A stretch of DNA of 28,768 nt from UBA3700 sp002372775. Its GTDB lineage: Bacteria; Bacillota; Clostridia; Christensenellales; UBA3700. The position numbers and the translations under genes were made by a program. Every line of letters starts with the position of its first letter. Positions within the stretch are counted from its first letter, which is position 1. This document shows positions 14,405 to 26,400 of the stretch, in pieces. The stretch is taken from positions 1 to 28,768 of the forward strand of contig CAMOIC010000014.1 of NCBI GenBank assembly GCA_946615965.1. The letters run 5' to 3'. The notes beneath the pieces are model-generated. The model searched no databases. It had not been told where the DNA came from and saw only the letters and a list, made by a program, of their open reading frames with translations.

Positions 14405-17400
14405 ATGTATATTGAACCAGAAAAATCTTCTAAAAGTGCGGCAGAAGAGAAGAGGTTTAAAAGAGGCTATGCAATAATTGCTATTGCAGTAGTTGTTATT
14501 CTTTTAGCATTATTAACATTATATCTACTAAACATCAGAGAAACTCCAACAGTATCATTGGATAATTTAATTACAGTTAACGACTCAGTTAACTTTGATT
14601 TGAATTTAGACGATCCAGGCAATGCTGATGCAACTATAACAAGAGTTGATCTATATCACGGCGATCAAATCGTTCAATCAGCTAGTGATTTCAATTCATT
14701 GTCTTTTGAGAATCTTTTAAATGATACTACTTATTATATTGTTGCTACTTATACATATAATAAGCATGAAGGTAGAGGTGTAAGAACTCAACAAATTGTC
14801 AGTGAAGAATTCACTACTGTTGCGCTTAATGCCCCAACTATTTCATTTGAAGGTATAAAATCATCAGATACTACTGTTTCCTTCTCTATTAATTTTGCAG
14901 ATCCAGACAATACAAAAGCCCAAATCACAGCAATCAAGTTATATAACAATGAAGATCATTCCCTTGTTATGGCACTTGATAGTTTCGACTCTCTAGAAAA
15001 TCTACGTTTCTCATCTTTATTAAGTGGAAAAGTTTACTACATTGTAGCTACATACACATATGACTTAAATGATGGTAATGGAGTTCATACTGAAACATTA
15101 GAATCTAATACAATCTCAACAACTCCAAAGGATATCCCAACATTAGGATTTAGTAGTTTAACAGTAGATGAAAATACTGTTAATTTCGGTATCATATTCG
15201 AAGATGGATATCATACTAACGCTGTAATTAACTCTATTGCTCTATTATTAGACAATGACACTCTTGTAACATGCTTAGAACATTTTGATTTATCTCATAT
15301 TTTATCTTTCACTAACTTATTAAATAACAACGTTTATCGTATAGCTATTGAATGTTCTTATGATTTAAATGATGGACAAGGAACTCGTGTTACTATTGTT
15401 ACAAGTAATTCATTCGAAACAAGAGCTTTAGCTCTTCCTGTTGTTAATATTGAAAACATCGAAACAAACAACACAACAACTGTTGATTTTGATATCACAT
15501 ACACAGAAAGCGATTCAACAAAGCTTAATATAACAAACGTTGAACTTATTGCAGATGAAGAAGTTAAGCAATCTATCCAAGAGTTTACTTCTTATAGCAA
15601 CTTACAATTTAGCGAATTAAACAATGACTATAGTTACATTTTAAAGGTTTATTATACATACGATTTAAATGATGGTAATGGCGTGCATTACGAAACTATT
15701 ACTTCTAACGTATTTAGAACAATAGCTTTACAAATGCCTGAAGTATCTTTAAGTGCTACATCAACAACAACATCTATTACAGCAACACATGCCATAACAG
15801 ATTTAGATGGTACACTAAAGTGCATTAAGAGTGTTGAAATTTATGAAACAGGCAAGTATGACACAGTTATCACAACTATTTCAAATCCAGAAAGCAATTC
15901 AGTAACTTTTGATAACTTATACAGTAACACAAATTACACTATCGTTTATACATACGCATTTGATTTAAACAATGGCGTTGGTGAGCAACATGGCGTTAAC
16001 ACAATCCAAAAGACAACAGTTGCAAAAAATGCCCCTATCGTTTCAATCTCATCAATTACTAACGAAGAAACATCTGTAAGTGTTGTTTTAACTCATAGCG
16101 ACGTTGATTCAACAGATCTTACAATCACTAGCGTAGATTTATATAACAAGAAAGATAACAATATCGTTAAATCAATTAATAATCCAACAAGCGATGAATT
16201 AACATTTAACGATTTATTAAATAACAATACATATTATGTAGTTGTAAATTACAGATATAATTTAAACGAAAATTCTAGCGATGTTGAAGAATCAATTAAG
16301 TCAAATTCTACAACAACAAGAACTCTAGTTAATCCTGTAATAGCAATTAACAGCTTAACTCTTACAGATTTAACAGCAAGCTTCAATTTATCTATTGAAG
16401 ATGTAGATTCTACACAAGCAAAGTTCAATAGCGTTGCCCTATTCTTTGAAGATGGCACTGAATTTGCTTCTCTAGATTCATTCCCATTAAACACAACTCT
16501 ATATTTCAATAACCTATTAAATGGTTATACATACTATGTTGCTGCTACATATTCATATGATTTAAATGATGGAAATGGTGAGCAAGATGCAAGCATTATA
16601 TCTTCTAACACAATTACAACAATTCAACTTGGAGAACCATCTGTAACTATCGGCGATGTTACATTAGATGACACAACCGCTTCATTCAGCATTTCTTTAA
16701 TCGATCTAAGCAATACTCAAGCAAAAGTTACAGCAATTGATTTATATAACAACAAGGATTTATTAACATCTATTAAGACAATTTCAAATCCTTCAGATTT
16801 AGCAAACCTTGCATTTACTGAATTATCTAACAACAATACATATAAGTTTATTGTTACATATACATATGATTTAAATGACGGAGACGGAGTTCATGTAAAT
16901 ACTCTTGAATCTAACTTCTTTACAACAAAGGCTAAACTAGCTCCAGCAGTTTCATTCAACTCTATTACAACAACTACAAACTCTAATGCATTCTCTATAA
17001 CATTTAATGATGTAGATAATACAAATGCCGTAATCACAAGTATTTCTTTATATGAAGAAGATGGCAAGTTCGTAAAGAGCTTAGATTCATATAATGATTT
17101 ATCCAACTTAGCATTTACAGGTTTATATAGTAATAAGACTTACTATATGACAGTATCTTATACATATAATCTAAATGATGAAACAGGAACTCATGCTAAT
17201 ACAATTACATCTAACAACTTCACTACTACAGCAAAAGTTGTTCCAACTGTTGGCATAAACGATATTAGCTCAACACAAACATCTATTTCATTTACTATTT
17301 CAAAGACAGATATTGATTCAACATTAGTATCAATACCTTCAGCTGTATTATATGATTCAAATGATGTTAAGATTTCTACAATTTCAAATCCTGCAGTAAA

Positions 17401-20400
17401 TCAAGAATTAACATTTGATAACCTATTAAGTAATAAGAACTACTACATCGTTGTTTCTTATAGCTACAACTTAAATAATGCAAATGGTGATGTAGATTGC
17501 TCTGTTGAAAGTGATGCAATCCAAACTCAAGAAAAAGCAACAGCTATCCACTTCAAGAACGTTTCATCAAGTGTAGATTCAATTTCATTCATGTATGATA
17601 TCGACAACTTAGATGCAACAAACACAACAGCAACTAAGGTTGAACTTCTATACAACAACAGCGTAGCACAAACAATCACAAGCCCTGTTGAGAATACTGC
17701 TTTATCTTTCAATAACTTATATAGCAATTCTTCATACAAGCTTGTTATTTCTTATACATTCAACTTAAATGATGGCAACGGAACACAAAACGGTACAGTT
17801 TCATATGTAATCTCTACAAGCGCTAGAGAGATTCCAGTTGTAGCATTCGATACAATCTCTACTACAACAACAGAAATTACATATACAACAACTGTTACTG
17901 ACAATGGTAATACTGATGCAACAATAACAAAGGTTGATTTATATGATTCAACAAATACACTTGTAGATACATCAGAAATCGCTAATGGAAAGTTCTCTAA
18001 CCTATACAGCAATACAACATATTATATGGTATTAACATATACATATGATTTAAAGAATGATACTTCTATAAAGAGCGAAACAAGAACAAGTTCTACATGC
18101 TCAACAATTGCAAAGAGTGAACCAAATGTTACATTTGAAACTTTAACTGTAAATGGTACAAATGTTTCATTCGATGTAAAACTAACAGATAACGCTAATA
18201 CAAATGCAACAATCTCAAGCATTGATTTATTTAACGTAAAAGATAGAGAAAATGCTGTTAATACAATTTCAAATCCAGATATTAACAACACATTATCTTT
18301 CTCAGGCCTTTTAAATAACAATACTTATATTATTGTTGCTAATTATTCATACAACCTAAATACAAATACAGCTGATGTTAACAAGACAAAGGCAAGTTCA
18401 CAATTCTCAACTATAGCCCTTGTTGAACCTACTATCACACTTGCAGCTACTGCAACAACAACATCAATTAACGTTGCAATTGCAAAAGCAAATGTAGATA
18501 CACTAAAGGATTTATCTAACATCTCTATTTACGAAAGCAGCGATTTAAATACTGCTATAGATTCAATCAACAGTCCTGCTTCAACAACTGTATTATTTGA
18601 CAATCTATACAGCAATACAAAGTATACAATCAAAGCAACATATACTTATGATTTAAACGATGGACTTGGCGTTCAAGAAAAGCAAATTTCTATTGCATCA
18701 AAGACAGTTGCAAAAGTAGCTCCTTCTGTGACAGTAAATGTTTCAACATCTGCTACTACTTTAAGTGCAACAATTGCAACACTTGATTCTGATTCAACAA
18801 ATCTAACAATCACAAGCATTGATTTATACAATAATGCTTCATCTGTAATGGTAGATTCAATTGCAAATCCAGATGTTACATCTACTCTAGTATTTGAAGG
18901 ATTATTGAATAACAACACATATTATGTAGTTGTAAACTACAACTACAACTTAAATGAAAATACCGCTGATGTTGTTACAAGCAAGAAATCAAGCAAGGTA
19001 ACAACAATTGCCCTAATAACTCCAACAGCAGTTATTAAAGATATATCTACAACAACAACTGATGTTACATTTACAACACTTGTCACAGATCCATCTAATA
19101 CAAATGCAACAATTACAAAGATTGAATTATATAGAAATTCACTTGTAGATACTCTAACAACATTTGAGGATTTATCTTTTGATAACCTATTAAGCAATAC
19201 AACATATTATATGGTATTAACATACACATATGATTTGAACGATGGAAATGGAACTCAAGTTGCTACATATAACACAAATGAATTCAAGACTGTTGCAAAA
19301 CAAAATCCAACAGTTGCATTTAAGTCAATAGTTGCAAACGGTACCGCTCTAGATTTTGCTATTAATACAGTAGATAATGATTCAACACAATTAACAATTA
19401 ATTCTATTAACGCATACGTTTCTGGATCATCAACTATTGCTAAGTCTTTAGCAACATGGACAGATTTAGATAACTTAACAATTGATGGCTTATTAAATGA
19501 CACAGAATATGTTGTTAAAGTTTCATATTCATATGACTTAAATGATGGAACTACTCCTAAAACAAATGTAGTAGCTTCAAAGATTGTTACTACACCTGCT
19601 CTAACTGTTCCACAAATTACTATTAGCAACATTGCAACAACAACTACTTCTGTTACATTTGAAACTGTAACATTAGATCCATCAAGCACAAATGCAACAA
19701 TTACAAAGATTGAATTATACAATGGTTCTATCGTAGATACATTAACAACATTCGAGAATTTATCTTTCAAGAATCTATTAAGTAATACAACATACCACAT
19801 GGTATTAACTTACACATATGATTTAAATAATGGTAATGGTGTTCAAACTGCTACATACACAACAGATGAATTTGCAACAAAAGCAAAGGCTGCCCCTGAT
19901 GTACACTTCACAAGCTTATATTCTTCAATAGAAGATAATAGCAACACTATTTACTTCAGCTTAGGTATCGATGATGAAGATGCTACTTTAGTAAGCATTG
20001 ATTCTATGGGCGCATATATCTATGGACAAAGCACTGTATATAAGGAATTAACAGCTTGGTCTAGCCTATCTGACATTTCTATTGATGGCCTATTAAACAA
20101 CACAACATATGTTGTTAAGGTTACATATACATATACTCTAAATGATGGCACAGGCGTTAAGACAAATACTGTTACTTCAGAAATTACTGCAACAACAGTT
20201 GCCCTAACAACTCCAAGTGTTTCTATTAGTGATGTTCAAGTATTAGATAACAATGCAACATTTACTGTTAGCCTAAACAAGACAGTTAATACAGATCTAA
20301 CAATTACAGACATCTCAATCTACAATACTAAAGATTTATCTATAGTTGTAGATTCAATGGGTGATTTAACATTCCTAGAAGATATAACATTTGCAGGATT

Positions 20401-23400
20401 ATTAAATAACAATAATTACAAGATTGTTGTTACATATACATACACATTAAATGATATTAATGGTACATATACAGATACAGTAGAAAGCACAGTATTTACA
20501 ACTGGTTCAAAGGATGCCCCTGTTGTTTCAGTTACAGTAGATAATGTAACAAAAACATCTGTAGATTTCACAACATCAATTGAAGATTTAACTTCAACTA
20601 ATGCTCACTTTACTTCTATAGACATTATCAAGGCTGGTGATATAGAGCCTTGCCAATCAATAAAGAATCCTACTGAATCTTCTCTAAGCTTTAGCGATTT
20701 ATTAAGCAATACTAAGTATTCTATCGCATACACATATACTTATGATTTAAACGATGGCAAAGGTGTTCATTCAGTAACATCATATGTTAACGAATTTATC
20801 ACTATTGCAAAGGCTGCTCCAAGCGTATCATTTGCATCTGTATCTGCTTCGGGAACAACTATAGACTTTGCAATTGCTGTAGAAGATTTAGATAACACAA
20901 ATGTTCAATTCATTTCAATTGAAGCTGTATCAGCTGATGAAAAGTCAGAAAAGACAGTTCAATTACATTCATGGAGCGATTTATCTAATCTATCTATTGG
21001 TCAATTATTAAATAATAACCACTACTATATTAGAGCTACATATACATACGATCTAAATGATGAAATGGCTTACGATTCTACTATCATAAGTGCCACTGTA
21101 GATACTCAAGTTTTAAGTGCACCTACAGCAACAATTTCTCTTGCACCACAAAATGGTCTATCTGTTGACTTCAACATTCACTATGAAGATTTAGATAGCA
21201 CAGGTACAGTTCTATATGCTGGTCTTTTAACATACAATAAGGATTCTGATTCTTATGACATTATTAACAAGATTACAGATATCGAATTCAATGCTGGTAA
21301 TGCAGAGTTATCATTTAACGGATTAAAGAATGATACTAAGTATTATGTAAACTTTGTTTACACATATGATTTAAATGATGGAAATGGAGTACAAGAAGTT
21401 GTTAAGCCAACAACATCGTTTGAGACTCTTCCTCTAACACAACCAACAATTAGCATTAATGATGCTGAATTAAATGGATTAGTATTAACATTCAACTTAA
21501 CAATTGAAGATGAATCTAATACATTTGCAGGTCTTGATGATTTACATCTTGTATGTACAACATATTCAAAGAATGACCAACATTTAACATCTGATTATAA
21601 GCTTGATGGTTCTACATTAACATTCAACTTATTAAATGGTAATACATACTATATCGATGTAGTTTATAGATATAACTTGAACGACGACAAGGGCGATCAA
21701 GTAAAGAACACTACATCTATGGAATTCACTACTGTAGAATTATCTGAGCCAAATGTTTCAATTAATGCAGAATATATCTCAGGTACAACAGCAACAGTTA
21801 CTGTTACAACTGATGATGTAGATTCTACAAACGCTAAGGTTACAAAGATTGAAACATTCTTACAAGGAGCTACAAAAGGAACTGCTCTAACATTCGAGAA
21901 CTCAAATAATATCGAATTAATCCCAGTTCTATTAAATAACAACTCTTACTACTTTGTTGCTACATATACTTATGACTTAAATGACGGTTATAAGACAAGA
22001 ACAAAGACTGTTAAGACAGCTACAATTAAGACAGATACTCTTGCAAATCCAGAAGTTGCAATTAATACAATTACAACAACAGATACAACAGCTCACTTCT
22101 CAGTAACATTATTAGATACATCAAATACTAATGCTACTATATCTGCAATCAAAGTTTACACTGTAGATAATGAATACTATGGCGAAGTATCTAACATTAA
22201 GGATTTATCTGATCTAACATTCAGTGGACTTCTAAACGATAACGCTTACTACATCCAAGTTAACTACTCTTACAACTTAAACGATGGCACAGGCGTTAAG
22301 ACAGCTAATAAGAAGTCTTCTGCATTTACAACAACAAAGAAGGTTGCTCCTATCGTTACAATCACAAGTGCTGAGATTGATTCTGAATTAAATCTAAACT
22401 TCACTGTAGATATTAGCGACGATACACATACAAATGCTGCAATTACAGATATTAGCCTATATTATTCAAATGATACTGAAAATGCATATAAGACATTATC
22501 TAACTGGGATAATTATGCAACAGGATTAACATTTGAAAATATCTATAACGGCCATACATACTTCTTCGTTGTAACATATGCATATGACTTAAATGATGGT
22601 CAAGGAACTCAAGAAGGAAGCACAACATCAGCTGACACATACACATTAACAACAGCTACAAAGGCTGCTCCATCTATTGACTTTGGAACAATTACAACAA
22701 ACAATACTACTTTAACAACAAGCATGAGCGTTGTTGATGTAGATTCTACAAACGCTAAGATTAACAGCATTACTGTATTCAACAAGAAAGGTGATGTCGT
22801 AACAGAATATGGCAAACTAGCAAGTGTTGCAGATTTAGATAACCTTGTATATGAAGGTCTATTAAACAACAATACTTACTACCTAGTTGCTTCATATTCA
22901 TATGATTTAAATGATGGTATTGGAACTCAATCAGGTTCAATCACATCTGATGCATTCACTACTATTGCTCTTGTTGCACCAACAGCTTCAGTTGGCAGCG
23001 TAACATTAAATGAAACAACAGCTACATTCTCTGCTCAATTAAATGAGACAGATGCAACAAATGCTAAGATTACAGCAATTGACGTTTACTATTATGATGG
23101 CGAAATAGATAAAGAAGATTTATATGATTCTCTACAATCATGGAATAATTTAGATGCCTTAACATTCACAGGCCTTCTAAATGATAATTCATATCAAATC
23201 GTATTAACATACACATATGATTTAAACGATGGCGAAATGACAAGAAAGGCTACATCTGAATCAACAGTATTTACAACAAGAGCTTTAGCTATTCCATCAG
23301 TAAGTGTTGATGATATTACAGTAAGCGGTTCTAACATCACTATCACATATTCTACAGAAGATGTAGATAACACAATTAAGGCAATCAATGCTTATCTATA

Positions 23401-26400
23401 CGATAGCGAAGATAACCTAGTTCAAACTATTGCAAAGGTTACATCAACAACTGTTGTATTCGATAAGATTAGCTCAATGACTTCTTACCATACAGATGTT
23501 GTTTTAACATACAACCTAAACAACGTTAAGGGTAACAACAAGGATAGCTCTAAGGGCGATTTAAATAACATTAAAGATACAAGTGCTACAGTTACAACAG
23601 GAACAGTTATTTCCGATTTATCTTACACATTAGATGATGAAAACAACACTATGGTTATAACAAAGTATAAAGGCACAAATAAGAGCGTATCTTTATATGA
23701 TAACTATAAGGGATATTCAGTAGTTGAGATTGGCGAAAAGGCATTTAGTGATACAGCTATTACAGATATCACATTGCCAAGCTCAATTAAGACACTTGAT
23801 GATCATGCATTCTATAACTGTACAAAGTTAACAGCAGTTAACTACAACGGAACTCTTGAAGATTGGCTTTCAGTAGCTATTAAAGATTCTGTATATTCTA
23901 CTCCAATGGTTTACGCTAAGACATTTGCACTACTAAGTGTAGATAGCGAAAGCGGAGAAGAATCATACGTATCAGTTACAGAAATTGAATTACCAGCTGG
24001 AACAACAAAAGTTGGCGCATATCAATTTGCAGGATTTAATGAAGTAACATCTCTAAAGATTCCTACTTCACTAACAACTATTAGTGCTTATGCATTCTAT
24101 AACTGCAATTCACTTCAAAGCATTGAAATTCCAGAAAATGTAACAACAATTGGTTCTCATGCATTTGCCGGATGTTCAAAGGCTACAGAATTAGAATTAG
24201 ATGCTAACCTAACAACAATAAGCGAATATGCATTCCAAAACTGCTCATCAATTGAGAGCATTGTAATCCCAAGCGGTGTTACAACAATTGGACAATATGC
24301 ATTCAGCGGATGTAAAGCTGCAGCAACAATTACTATCCCAGAAGGCGTTACATCAATTGGACAAGGCGCATTCAGCGGATGTACAACAGTTTCTAATATC
24401 GTAATTGCAGATTCAGTAAAGACATTAAGCAATTCAGTATTTGCAAATGATACAGGCCTAACATCAATTACATTTGGTGATGGATTATTATCTTCTCAAA
24501 CAAATGTATTAAGCGGATGTACAAACCTTGTTAGCGTAACAATACCAAATATGGTATCTACTCCAATTGCTAATGCTGTAAGCGGTATTACATCTCACAT
24601 TACTAACCTATACTTCGAAGGTTCAATCGAAGATTGGTTAAACTTAGAATTTGCTAACGCAAACCAAAACTTAATTCAATACGCTACAAACTTCTACACA
24701 TTCAACGAAGTTACAAATGAATATGAACTTGTTAATGCTCTAGAAATTCCAGATAGTATTGAAAAGGTTGGTTCATATGCATTCTATAAATATGAAGGAT
24801 TAACAAGTGTTGATCTAAACAAGGTTAATGCTATTGAAAACTCTGCATTCTATGGCACAGGTTTAACAGTAATTGATCTTGTTGATACAGTTCAATCAGT
24901 AAATGCCGAGGCATTTGGTAACTGTACTTCACTAAATACAGTCATCTATGGTGCTGGATTAACTACAATAAGTTCAGCTGCATTCAAGAATTGTCCTAAT
25001 ATTACAACAGCTTACATCCCTAACAAGGTAAGCCAAGTAATTACAACATCAATTTCGAATATCCCTTCAATCGAGGACATTTACTTTGAAGGTACAATGC
25101 TTGATTGGCTAACTCTTGCTTATTCAGCATCTGGTGAAAATGCTATTCAATACGCTAAGTCATTCTATGTTCAAGCTGATGCAAAGGATGAGAATGGTGC
25201 TATCGTATACTATAAAGTAACAGACGTAGTAATCCCTGATGGAACTACAACAATTAACCCATACGCTTTCTATGGCTATAAGGCTTTAACTGATGTTCAT
25301 TTGAACATGATTGAAACAATTAAGACTGATGCCTTTGCTAAGTGTAGCGGTTTAACAAACGTATACTTCAATGGAACAATTGAGGATTGGTGTAATATTA
25401 ACTTCTCTACACTATATTCAGATCCAATGTGGAAAGCTACACATATCTTCATGTTCGATAACGAAGGATTAACAGAAGAAGTAACAGAAATCGTAATTCC
25501 AGAAACAATTACTGAAATCCACGATTACACATTCTATAACTTCTCTAAGTTAACAACTGTAACATTAGATAAGTCAGTTACAACAATTGGTAAGGATGCA
25601 TTCTATGGATGCAATTCATTAAATAGAGTTAACTACACTGGAACAATCGAAGATTGGTGCAAAGTATCATTCAGCAATCTTTATTCAGATCCAATGTTTA
25701 AAGCAACTCACTTCTATACATTAAATGGAGAAGGAGAATATGTTGAAGTAACAGAGATTACTATCCCTGATACAATTACAACAATCAATGCTTACACATT
25801 CTACAACTTCTCTGCTCTAACAACATTAACAATGGGTCCTAGCGTAGATTCTATAGGCTCTAAGGCATTCTATGGATGCAAGTCATTAAAGAATGTTAAC
25901 TACACTGGAGATATTGAAGATTGGTGCAATATCGCATTTACAGATAGCACATCTACTCCTATGAGTTATGCTAGCAAGTTCATGATCTTAACAGATGCTG
26001 AACAAAACACATATGAAGAAGTAACAGAAATCGTAATTCCAAATACTGTAACAGCAATTGGTAATTATCAATTTGCAGGATTTGAAAGAATAACAAATGT
26101 TACTCTAAACAATATCGTTACAAAGATTGGTGATTATGCATTCCAAAACTGCACAAGTCTAACAGCATTCAATACAAACAATGTTCAAACAATTGGTAAG
26201 TATGCATTTGCTGGCGATGTAAACTTAAGTGATTTAACAATTACTAATACAGTTACAAAGATTGATGACTATGCATTCTCTGGAGATGTAAATCTACAAG
26301 AAGTAGTTCTTGGAAGAAATGTAACAATAATCGGCAAAGAAGCCTTCGCTAACTGCTCTAACATAACAACACTTACATTAAATGAAAACTTAGAAACAAT

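Noticed and set aside
14232..14477. 81-codon plus-strand open frame upstream of the giant gene
   Set aside because: It starts at TTG without a ribosome binding site, overlaps the start of the giant gene in another frame and lies over the operator-like sites; no recognisable protein.
19255..19800. 181-codon minus-strand open frame inside the giant gene
   Set aside because: Its composition (Val/Leu/Ser-rich) is the reverse-strand shadow of Asn/Thr-rich repeats; similar shadows appear opposite many repeats and none has a ribosome binding site or family resemblance.
14546..23608. Regularly spaced repeats that might suggest a CRISPR array or a tandem satellite
   Set aside because: The periodicity is about 300 bases, the repeats are protein-coding in one continuous frame and differ at the DNA level; there are no short identical repeats with unique spacers.
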